A DNA stretch of 64,000 bases from the NCBI GenBank assembly GCA_022813625.1, contig JAKLMB010000038.1, forward strand, positions 248,001-312,000, written 5' to 3'. A program made the position numbers and the translations under genes. Shown here piece after piece: positions 11,604 to 21,917 of this stretch. Every line of letters begins with the position of its first letter. Within the stretch, counting starts at the first letter, position 1. This DNA is from Aaosphaeria pasadenensis. Its lineage: Eukaryota > Ascomycota > Dothideomycetes > Pleosporales. Under the pieces are notes generated by a model that saw only the letters and a list, made by a program, of their open reading frames with translations, made no database searches and had not been told where the DNA came from.

Positions 11604-13870
11604 ATGGCAGTAGTTGTAGTGAGGGAATGGGTTTCGGGAAAGCCAGGAGGGGGAGTTATAATGGCAATCACGTAGTTAGGGTGACGATGATTATTACTCG
11701 TACTCGTCCTAGGGTAGTCCGCGGGTAGTCGTGTGAATTTAGTGGTAAATTGGTAGGCGTAGTCGTACTCGTAGGATGTGAAAGGGCGGGCGGATTGTTT
11801 CGATTGGGTCGATTTGGTGCGATGGAGCGAAGGCGGATTGGGCTTAGGAAATGACGTTGTTGGGTGGGTCCTTTCTCCTTCACCTTTCCGAAGATATGTA
11901 CTCCGTTACAGTGTAAATAAAGTAGTTATGTGTGAATGGGGGAGCCAAGAACGGCAGAGGACAGTGAGGGAGGCTTTGGAATTTATAAATGGTTTATCGA
12001 TCCCGAGGAGGAGGGGGAGGAGGAGTAGCAGTAGGAGTAGAGAAAGAAACAATGGCCAGCAACGCACTTCGGACTGATGGTGGAGAGAATCCCATGTAAT
12101 CCCATGTGGATGGACAGGCTTGTAACCACGAGTAGAGTAGACTCTAGAGAACGCAGTAACTACGAGTAGGATTGGAAGGTTAGAGAGGGAGGGTTCGTTT
12201 TGGTTGCAGGCGCCGGGCGGGCCTAATATATCTGGCAGAGTTGGCGGCGGAATGGCCCTCAAGCTTGCAAGGTCTCTCTCTCTGGCTGTCTTATTGGGGA
12301 TGATTGGGGTGATTGGATTGGGATGGATCTCTTCTCCCACTCTCACTCCCAAACTCGAGCTCGCACTTTCGCAAGCGGTACCCTTGGATGAGGGGCGGGC
12401 GCGAGGGCGATGGTGGAGGGTGGTTTGATTGGGAAGGTTGATGGCGATCTCTCTGTGCGTCTGTGTTTGTGTCTGTGTCTGCGGTCTGTGCCTTGTGCCT
12501 TGTACCGTGTGCGTAGCGCTACCAACGTCTCCGTCCCCGTCCCCAGTTCGAAAGCCAAGTCCCAGAGACGAGAAGTTGGGATGGGATGACAAGGGAAAGG
12601 AATGGACGTGTGTGTGATTGTGTGTGGACCCTTGTTTACCCTGAACGGCCTGAGTGGATGTTTAGAACTTGCCCTTTCAGATGGATGTAACGTGTGGCGG
12701 CGTGAATCGTAGAGAAAGTGAAGGCAGTGCAGTAGCTAGTTGTGTAGTCGCGCAGTAGAGCGGAAAGCAGGAATGCCAATATCTACCGAATATGCAGGTG
12801 CGGACTCTGATGGTGGTGAGGAGTGGCCGACTGGGCGATGGTGGATTGAAGGTGGATAGAAAGGTGGATGGACGAAGCTTGGGATGATGATGCCGTGGTG
12901 GGTGGGTGAATGAATGAGTGTGAGTGAGAGGGGGTGAGAGATAAGTGGAGATGGTGGTACAATACCAATACCATCACCACAACCAAAGAAAATAGGCAGC
13001 TAAGAAAAGGAAACGGACGGGCGATAGAGGCCAATCTGCCAATTTCGCCTTCTAAAGTCCTCTCCTCTAACTATCTACCCGTCGTATTCCTCTTCTCTTT
13101 GCTCTCTAAAAGTGTTCAAGCGTTGGTTCGGTGGACACTTGACTCTAAGCTCTTTAGCACTCATTGCTCCGCTCCCTTCCCATCCCATCCCATGTACAGC
13201 ACACGGCATTAGTTACCTCGTAGTTAGATGATAATTAAGATGGTTAAGTTTAGATGGTCTGTAGTCACTAGACTAGTAGCTAAGCAGTTACTCGCTGTAG
13301 ATAGTCAGGTTATCACAGGATGTATACGGTGTTCGCATCCCCAAGCCTGAATCTGAATCCGAATCCTGAATCCGACCCTGAACCTGAACCTGAAGAGCGA
13401 TTTATCTAGGTACTAATTGGAAATTAGAACTGATCCTCCGTGCGCTCGGTCGCCTGCCGATATGGCTAAATGGTTGTTGTTGTTAATGTTGGGGAATGGT
13501 GGACAGTGGACAGTGGACTATTGATTTCTGGTATGCGGTGTAATTAGATAAATGAGATGATATGATATGATATGTTGTGATTGATATGAACATTAAAGTG
13601 GCAGATGGGCCGATTGACATGTCCAAGTATAATTACGAGTAACACTGCACAGATTGTCTGTGGATCAATAATGACCGGAAGTACTCCGTGGTGTACTGTT
13701 CGATCCATTATTGCAATCGTCAATTACCCTTTCTTCCACCTCGCGGTACTCTCTCTCCCTCTAGTAGGTACTCCGCGGGACGCTGTATCGTGCCTTAGCA
13801 GACGTCTTTCCATGGGGGGTGTCGATTTCTGCCACCATCGTCACTGTCCTGCTCAACTAATCACTTGCTT

Positions 13871-13888
13871 TGCATGCATGCATGCATG
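13871..13888. repeat. TGCATGCA tandem run
   Basis: The tetramer TGCA/CATG is repeated to make an 18-bp alternating purine-pyrimidine tract that is self-complementary over most of its length. Further TGCATGCA copies lie at 15221-15228 and within 15260-15268. Confidence 0.85.
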
Positions 13889-14190
13889 AATCCCCTCACG
13901 ATACCTCGTAGCCGTCGTAGTTGCAACTGACCATCGTCACGTCACGACTCATGGCGCGGACCAGCAACATCACCATCGTCATTTTTCGTGGGCATCGTCA
14001 CCATCGTCAGCAGCGTCATCCTGCCCTTGGAAATCCGGCGGCCCTACCCTCGTCGCTACCGAGATTTTTCTAACTTGGACTTGGACTCGTACGGTCTCGT
14101 TAGTGTTTTCCACGCCCCTCCAAGGGCGCTTACAAGGAATCCGAGTGGTTCGCTTTGTCCAGCCGACCGGTTATGCACCCGCAAGCCAGC

Positions 14191-14230
14191 CCATTCCTAT
14201 TCCTATTCCTATGCCTATTCCTATGCCTAC
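14191..14230. repeat. CCTATT/CCTATG hexanucleotide repeat
   Basis: Six to seven imperfect hexamers of the form CCTATT or CCTATG. In one plus-strand frame they would read Pro-Ile/Pro-Met repeats, but there is no other sign of a gene. A degenerate second patch lies near 14690-14720. Confidence 0.8.
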
Positions 14231-15256
14231 ACAGTATGCCATGCCAGTTCCCATGCCTATTCCTTCTTCAGTCCTGCGGCGAACCCAAGCCCATAGTTAT
14301 GACGCACCAACGAGATGCCTTGGAATCTTTTCTTTACTTTTTTTCCCGTTTGCTTCTTCCTTCTCTTTTCTTCTTCCGTTGTTCCCTCGACTAATCCTAG
14401 CCATTCGTTATAGTTCGTACGAGTACGATGGAATCGGCTTGAGTTAGTACCTCGTAGTCTTCCTTACGAGTAGTTTCCTTTCGGTGGTTGGAAGGTAATA
14501 CTGCATATTTCTCCTCATCAATATTATCACCATTATCATTATCATTATCACCCTATTGCCTACCTAGGTATCTACTCGTTACCTACTAGTAATATTTGTA
14601 CTACTCGTAAATCGTCCAAGCCCATTGCCCATCGTCGCCTCAAGCCGAGGAAGCCGAAATACCCGCACTTCCATTCCCCTTCCCCCATTATTCCTATTCC
14701 TGTTCCCATTCCGATGCCAATAGTTGATTCCCATCCCCCTTGCTCTCACGTGGTCCACCGTGCCGCCTTCGAATCGAACTTCAATATCATCACAGGTTTT
14801 GTATTAAGGCGCACAGGAAATACTGTGTAGACACCCAAGGCTAAGGTTAGGCGACGGCCGTGGCGTTTTCTTCTTCGCTGGTTTCTCCGCAAATTCACAC
14901 CCATCGCCCACATATCCACTCGTCTCTCAACCCCATCACAAGGTTGTAGCTGTGTACTCCAATGATATCGAACCCAGTATGTTTGATACTTGCATGCTAT
15001 TATTCATTGCACATCTTCTTTCTTCTTCTCCATCTCCTTGCTAGCTTCTGTGTACGGAGTGGCACATACCCACCCAGCAATTCCCCCATCAAGTCCCCCA
15101 TGCGCGTGCCTCCTGCCCGCCTAAGCGCGCCAACCGAACTATTTCCCCCCTCCCCTCCCCTCTCTATCGACTCGTCTGTACAACACACGGGAACTTCGCC
15201 AGCCAGCTGCATACATGCAATGCATGCAAAGACAAGTCTGGTTTGACAGACTTTAG

Positions 15257-15272
15257 TTATTGCATGCAATAA
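15257..15272. repeat. 16-bp perfect palindrome
   Basis: TTATTGCATGCAATAA is its own reverse complement and is centred on GCATGC. It is immediately followed by a 10-bp palindrome, ATATGCATAT, at 15272-15281. Confidence 0.9.
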
Positions 15273-15291
15273 TATGCATATGCAGCTATCC

Positions 15292-15311
15292 ACTGCGATC
15301 GCGATCGCAGT
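15292..15311. repeat. 20-bp perfect palindrome
   Basis: ACTGCGATCGCGATCGCAGT reads the same on both strands and contains two overlapping GCGATCGC octamers. With no loop it could extrude as a cruciform or bind a dimeric protein. It lies 10 bp right of the 15272-15281 palindrome. Confidence 0.95.
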
Positions 15312-16997
15312 ATTTGCCCACCCCCATCGCCCAAGCTTTTTTTTACTGCATGGGTGATTGGAAGGCGTACCCCTCTTCTGGTTTCCGAGGAAGACGAGTT
15401 GAGTAGATTAATGAAAAAAGAAATTTTTCTCTTGGGGAGAGGAAGGTAGGATTCAAACATGAGGAAATAGATGAGGGTGAATTACTGCCTCTAGCACCGA
15501 TGGTGAGTGTTCGAGTGAGCCGGTTGTCCGATGTGAAGCATTTGACCTTGCACGATTCTACTCGTGTTATTGTAAACTGCTGTTGGGGATGACGGGGGGT
15601 TGTAGAACCAAGTAGTGATAGGATCGTAGTCTATACAGGTAACCACAGTGAATCGAAATGAGGAAGAGCGAGAGAGAGGGAGAGGGGAAAACGTCTTCAC
15701 ATCGTCGTAGAGCTGGCGATGATGGCGATGAGGTATGCTATCGATAGGCGAGTACATACTGCCCTCTACGTCGTGACTGATTCCAGGGGATAACATAGAT
15801 AGACGGTTGAGAATGGATGCTTTCATCGATCTCTCAATCATTGCTTTGCTTCGCTTCGCTTCGACAACAAGAGAACAAGAGCACTGTAAATACCGTCTTT
15901 CGTTAGTGATTACGACGGTCGTGGTCATGTCTACATCGTGTGTCTTTCTGCTCCATCATCAGACGGAACCTAATTCATCAACTTAACTCACGCCCTCCGC
16001 ACATGTTCGTCCAGCTTCAGTATCAGAACGAGTAGAAAGAACCGTGATCCTGCCTTCCACTTCCCTCCCTACGGAACGTAGATCCAACATGCCGTATCTC
16101 ACAACATCGTTCCCATACAGAACTATAAACGACGATGACGACTGCAGTAGACACACTATAACAAGTCCCCATCTCCGTCCTCCATACCCGCACCGTCTCT
16201 ATGGATTTACATAACTGCCAAATCCTCCTCCCACCGCACACCAACAATCGCCAAGTTCCTTGATGTAGCGTACGTGTGCATGTACATACACGTCCGCTCC
16301 CCCACTACGCTGTGTAACTACGCCGCCACCGCCGAGAATCGTTGGATTGAGTGTACGAGGTGCGAGGTGCAAGGTGCTTTACCTAGTCACCTATGAGGCA
16401 ATTGCGTGTTTCCTTTTCCTGCTTGGACATAGCTGCAGCGGTTGTGTAACACGGGCGGAGCGGTCTGCAGCACAGGACTTGCTAGTTATCTCGGGGGCGG
16501 TTTCAATGAATGGTCGATGAATTGTTGGGAGGGAGAAACATGTTACGAGGACGGGAATCTGCATGGGTTGATGGACAAAGGAAGGGGGATGAAAGGTATC
16601 TAAGAATAGGGGTGGGCTTGCGGGAGTTGGAGAACGAGATCGCCCCATGGGATCGAACGATGGGGCGATTGTGTTTGCTCCGTGGATGCGGGTGCTGGAA
16701 TGGAGAGAATGTGACACAAAGCGCCGCGCATGCTTCGAGTATGAAAAAAAAGAGAGGGAAAGAAAAAGAACGATTGCACGGGGAGGGAGAAAGACGGTGA
16801 GGATAGCATGCCAGGTGGACACCAAGGGGGGCAATCAACGAGCTCTGTGTGGGTTCTGCATGTTCGAAATGGTTTGATTGGGAGGCTTGCCAGATCTCTG
16901 TGTGACTCTATATAAGCATTTTGACTTGCTCGGACGGCTCTAGGGTGCGCCTCATCCGTGTGGAACCCAGCGCTGGAGGAGTCTTGCCCCCGATGCT

Positions 16998-18479
16998 TTA
17001 TCTCGCCCCGAGCTTCTCCAACGAACGGACACCCTGCTCCTCCCATTCCTGTTTTGATATCCACATGTTCTCCTTGTCCGCCATCTGTGATATGCTGTCA
17101 GTGATTGGCCTACCTGCAATATGCGTGTCCAGTGGTGGTAACTTACAATATTTGCCAAGACAGCACCACCGAGGAAAACCATATGCCTGCGTCGGGGCGG
17201 ATCCTCGATGCGGACCTTAAATTTCTGCAAGTTCATGTCAGTACCTTCTCGTGTGATGGCCGCAAGTAGTGGCATGCATACATTCAATCGCTCTGGGTTT
17301 CCTCCAAGTACCCTGGTAAGCCACAGCTGCTTCAACTCCTTCTCCAATCGGCTAGGGAGACCCGGGTACATGCTGCTGCCACCGCTCAACACAATGGCCT
17401 TGTACAAGCTGCTCCTCACATCCACGTCGGCCGCCTGGATGGTGTTGAAAAGGAATTCTGCCATGCCGGGCTGCTCAACATCTACAAGGTGGGGTTGGAA
17501 CAAGCACTCGGGCGCCTCAAAGCGCTCGCTGCCGACTCGGATGACACGACCGTCGGGGAGCGTGTATGATTCGACCAACACCGTGGTGTCCTCGCTCAGG
17601 CGCTGGTCCAATTCGAGATCGTATGAGACGTAGCAAAGCTTCTCCTTAATTTGACGAACGGTTTCAAAATCGGCGGTACGGTTGAGCGCGTAGCCCCTTC
17701 GGAGCAACAGCGCAATCAGGTTGCGGGTGACGTCTCGACCGGCGACATCCAGGCGGCGTGTAAGATGGTTGAGCACGGTGCTCTCATAAACCGGAACAAT
17801 ATGCGTGACACCGTCTCCTGAGTCAACGACGACACCGGAAGATAGACCCTGAGCGTACAAAGCAAGCACAGCTTGTATAGCAACGTAAACGCCTCCGAAG
17901 CCGTAGCGCTCAAACATAACTTCCGCCATTTGCTCGCGGTTCTTGAGAGGGTTCATCGGTGGCTCGGTGAGGAGGATCTTTCGGCCCGTCGGATCTATGC
18001 GCATCTTCTCCATAAAAGTGTAGTCCCAAAGGTGTTGCATGTCGTCCCATCGCTTCACGATACCATTCTCCATCTACCAGCCATGACGCATCGTTAGCAT
18101 ATCCGTCCTCCCTGAGGCCATCTGCAATTCGCTTTCCATGTTTCCACGTACAGGGTATGTGATCTGAAGCATCGAGCGTGCCGCCGCGGCCTCGTCACCG
18201 CACATTATGTCCTTGATCTGGATATCTCCGGCATCTCGCTCCTCGGAACGCAGGATTGGGCGACCGACTATTGAAGGGTATTGATGGTCTGGGAAGTTCT
18301 ATAGATTCGCAAAGTCAGCTCTTGTACTGGCGTAGCTTAAGTGTAAATGAGCCATTGACGGACCTGTCCCGCATAACCAGCCTTCAGGAAACCGGTTCCT
18401 CCGTCAAGCACTACGTCCAGTGTCAGCTTGGTGTCATTAAGCTCTGGAAGCTTGACATACCAATCGGAACCTCCGCCAT
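16998..18479 (-). CDS. ARP2: Actin-related protein 2 (Arp2/3 complex subunit)
   Basis: Arp2 is a core ATP-binding subunit of the Arp2/3 complex, which nucleates branched actin at cortical patches for endocytosis. Reading down the minus strand the exons are 18461-18479, 18364-18410, 18152-18298, 17282-18073, 17147-17224 and 16998-17084, giving 389 aa, the normal length. It starts MAEVPIVLDGGTGFLKAGYA (phosphate-1 loop) and contains NFPDHQYPSIVGRP, the conserved MENGIVKRWDDMQHLWDYTF, VVDSGDGVTHIVPVYE (phosphate-2 loop), GGSSMYPGLPSRLEKELK and the C-terminal KFKVRIEDPPRRRHMVFLGG. The intron at 17225-17281 is 57 nt without an in-frame stop. If left in, it inserts 19 residues between ERLN and KFKV, so a naive model would be 408 aa. 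It shares a 642-bp divergent promoter with RPL5. Confidence 0.96.
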
Positions 18480-19121
18480 TATGTATGAGGAGGAAAATGT
18501 AAGTAGGAGAGGTGTAGGAGGAAATTGCGAGCGCTGGCAGGCAGTAGATAGTAGCTGTGCCTGATGCTTCTGGAGGGGCTGTGAGAGTTGACGTTGGCTA
18601 TGGGGTCCGTGCTTCATAACCCGAAATGGTCCAGTTTGGATAGCTATTCCATACTTAGAGTATCTGTACGAGAAATAGGCACAGATACTGGGGCATCCAG
18701 CTAATACACAGTTTGTTCTAGATATCATGGTACATAATTGAAGAATCATTGATCAATAACATACTCCGACTACGATGCTTTATCTCCAGATAGAACCAGA
18801 CCGGCTCTGCCAAAGCGTAGTGTAGCATCATCGCTCTGCGTTATCTAGACACCATTGAATTTACTTGGCACAACTCTGAGACTCTCGCATGATCAAATTA
18901 TGTGTTATCATCAATAAACAGTGCAGTGCTGAGCGTATTCGTAGTAGAGTATCATTTACTTGATGGTCACCCAATCTGGTCACCCATTGCTTGACCAGGT
19001 GTCGCTGTAGCCGAAGCGAGTCTTGGCGCACGATGCTAAATCTATCCCACCATTTTCGAACTTTCCCTTTCGAACTTCAACCTCGACAACACACGACAAT
19101 CGCCCAGTGTCGACCGTCAAG
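18480..19121. promoter_or_regulatory. Divergent promoter of ARP2 and RPL5
   Basis: A 642-bp gap separates two head-to-head start codons. A pyrimidine-rich tract (CTTTCCCTTTCG) precedes the RPL5 start, as is usual for ribosomal protein genes. An ATG at 19023 is in frame with the RPL5 start and open to it, but ribosomal L5 proteins begin MPF, so it probably lies in the leader or upstream of transcription. Confidence 0.55.
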
Positions 19122-20299
19122 ATGCCGTTCGTAAGTTCGACCTTACCTTCCCGCCTCGACTTCGCGTCGAGTGGAGAGTCCTTGCAAGCTGCTTCTCAAT
19201 CGCGGGTTTGAAGCGTCAATTGCTGACTCTAGGATTTTGTAGACCAAGCAGCAGAAGAGCAACGCCTACTTCAGCAGGTACCAGGTCAAGTACAAGCGCC
19301 GCAGGTAAGTCAAAACTCATCTTCGCGATGTCAAATTCACCATACTAACATGGTTTTGCAGGGAGGGAAAGACCGACTACTATGCCCGCAAGCGCTTGAT
19401 CACCCAGGCCAAGAATAAGTACAATGCGCCTAAGTACCGCCTCGTCGTCCGCTTCACCAACCGTGACATTGTCGCTCAGATCATCTCCTCTGAGTTGAGT
19501 AAGTTACTCTGGCGCTGAATCCGGGTTATACATGACACTGACTGCGAAACAGCCGGTGACAAGGTCTTCTGCGCTGCCTACGCCCACGAGCTCAAGGCCT
19601 ACGGCATCGAGCACGGTCTCACCAACTGGTACGATACTCCGAAGAGGATGGAATGATGGACTTGAGCTAACAAAACGCAGGGCTGCTGCCTACGCCACTG
19701 GATTGCTCTTGGCCCGCCGCACTCTCAAGAAGCTCGAGCTCGACGAGGACTTCGAGGGTGTTGAGGAGGCCGACGGCGAGTTCAACCTCACTGAGGCCGT
19801 CGAGATCGACGGCGAGACGCGCCGCCCCTTCAAGGTCTTCCTCGACGTTGGTCTTGTCCGCACCTCCACTGGTGCCCGTGTCTTCGGTGCCCTCAAGGGT
19901 GCTTCCGACGGCGGTCTCTACGTTCCCCACTCCGAGAACCGCTTCCCCGGTTACGACATCGAGACCAAGGAGCTCGATGCCGAGACCCTCCGCAGGTACA
20001 TCTTCGCCGGACACGTCGCTGAGTACATGGAGACTCTCGCCGATGACGACGAGGAGCGCTACAAGTCCCAGTTCCAGGGTTACATCGACGATGATGTTGA
20101 GGCTGATGGCCTTGAGGAGCTCTACGCCGAGGCTCACAAGCAGATCCGCGAGGACCCCAACAAGAAGGTCGAGTCTGACGCTCCCCAGAAGACCAAGGAG
20201 GAGTGGAAGAAGGAGTCCCTCAAGTACAGGAGCCAGAAGTTGACCAAGGCCGAGAAGGAGGAGCGCGTCAGGGCCAAGATCGAGGAGCTCAAGGCTTAA
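19122..20299 (+). CDS. RPL5: 60S ribosomal protein L5 (uL18)
   Basis: L5 binds 5S rRNA and carries it into the large ribosomal subunit. Five exons: 19122-19130, 19243-19304, 19362-19498, 19553-19628 and 19681-20299, giving 300 aa, matching the eukaryotic family. The protein starts MPF then TKQQKSNAYFSRYQVKYKRRREGKTDYYARKR across the first junctions (only short parts are quoted per exon). Further conserved parts are VVRFTNRDI, AAYAHELKAYG, the SENRFPGYD segment, and the Lys/Glu-rich C-terminal helix ending in EELKA. The first exon has 9 nt, and an intron right after the start is typical of ribosomal protein genes. Codons are strongly biased to C-ending forms (GAC, CTC, GTC, TTC), consistent with high expression. 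The identification is certain. Confidence 0.97.
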
Positions 20300-21917
20300 G
20301 CTCAATTCATGTATACCCAATTTCACGACAAAAGCACGGCATTCGGCGTCTGGGGATGATGGGAATTAGGGCTCTTGGTAGCATCTGCCTGAGCATCCGA
20401 ATGGGATTAGTTAGCCCTTTCTTCACGGCTTCATGACCGAACAAATGAGATAGTCCAACGTGCTGGACGCTTCAATCGTGTTATTGCATCCTCTTGGCAT
20501 TTGAATTGTTGATATCATGAGAAATTACGATTATGAATGACAGCGGTAACGAAAATGCTGGAAATTCAGCATCGGCCTTTGTGCGCCGATGTTCGTGTTC
20601 GAAGTCCGTGTGGGTCATGTGACTGCGGGCAACGGCGGAAGTGCAGCTGCAGGTCTCGGCCCTCATGGAATGTCCCTTTGATCCATTGACTCGTCCCATG
20701 ACTGACTGACTCCCATCCCATCACATATCCATGGCTACTAAACACTACGGCTGAGTACTCTTATGGGTCCCTTACTTAGGTATCTCTTTTATAAGTCCTA
20801 CGAGTACATTGTATGTAACTGTGGTTTTGGATATGATTTATCATCTAGGTATGCTCTGCTCTAATAATGGCCACCACGGTGAGACCTTGTCTCTTCTACC
20901 GTGCTGTCACATGTTGACCCTTGGTGGTTGAAATGTGTAAGCAAAAGGTTCTTCCAGAAACAGCTATAGGACCTGCGTTCAACTGCAGTATCATCGTGTC
21001 TGCAGTTGGTGGTGACGATGGCGACGATGAACTATGTGTCGTCAATATTGGACCTTGTCCGTCTCAACCGTATGCGTAGCAAAGTCACCTGTCTAGAAAA
21101 TGTGTTGATGGTGGAGAATGATAGCCGATGTGAGTGATGGACATGTCATGAGTCGTGATGCCTGGTGAGATCATAACCTCCCCAAATGCCAGAGCACGCA
21201 ATGCGATAAGTGGCGGCGCAGCACAATCCTGCCCTTTTTTCTACAGTTCCTTCAATCATATTCACAACCTCTTCATTCTTCCTGCATCTTGCATCCTTCT
21301 GCAGCTTTTTCAATATTTCAAGGACTCCTCAACGCACCGTACACCGTATATTTACGCTCACGCAAAGCTGACGCCGATCAGCGGATCGGGACTGCGACAT
21401 AGATTGTTCCCCACCAGGACATTTTACATCCGTCTGTGGTAAGCAAATATCGGGGAGCCGAAAACAAGGGAGATCGGGGCCCAGTCAGTGTACAATCCCA
21501 CTACAACCTCGTACTTACGAGATAGCACAGTAGCAAGGCAAGTATGTAAGCCTCGTATGTACTTTGTCCACCATGTAACGAGCCAACGGTTGTACAGGTG
21601 CAGTAATACGTACATAGTAAACTAACATAATTACGGCGGTGATTATTTTAGTTGATTAATTATCTAACCATGTTACTTAGTTAGTACGAGTAGAAAGATC
21701 TGGGGCACCCCCGAACCCGGGACTTTTATTACTGATTCACTCAGTTCACTGGTCCATTCGCCGGCTAACGAACCACGAACCCCGCTGATTGCTTAATCCC
21801 CCAATCCCCTCGCAACCTCACGCCTTCGTCTTTCGCATCTTTCGCATCTTTCCATGGCTTGCAACACCGAAACTTGCTGATACTCACCGAGGCCTTGGGT
21901 ACCTGTCATCGCCTATC
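20300..21917. other. Intergenic region, RPL5 to LRR gene
   Basis: No supported coding region. It contains TACGAGTA-type motifs at about 20799 and 21684 and CCTAGGTA-like motifs near 20775 and 20847. The right end should contain the promoter and leader of the LRR gene. Confidence 0.5.

Larger units (their letters stand above)
11604..16997. other. Gene-poor region, right part (5.4 kb)
   Basis: No recognisable coding region. The stretch is dense in short repeats: imperfect TG/TCTG runs near 12450, a CCTATT-type repeat at 14191-14230, CATTAT repeats near 14530, a TGCATGCA run at 13871-13888 and a cluster of perfect palindromes at 15257-15311. It is probably the promoter and leader of the minus-strand gene at 11019-11603, together with the 3' flank of ARP2. 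Confidence 0.5.

Noticed and set aside
11906..12592. 228-codon minus-strand frame upstream of the Ser/Pro-rich gene
   Set aside because: Composition is that of simple-sequence DNA (Leu runs, Gln-Thr repeats). There are no recognisable motifs; more likely leader or promoter.
14103..14447. Plus-strand frame with Pro-Ile/Pro-Met repeats
   Set aside because: The repeat is a CCTATT microsatellite; the rest of the frame is poly-Phe/Ser from pyrimidine-rich DNA.
21690..21790. Possible tRNA T-arm (CCCGGGTTCGG on the minus strand)
   Set aside because: The B box lacks the invariant A after TTCG, and no A box or acceptor pairing is found.
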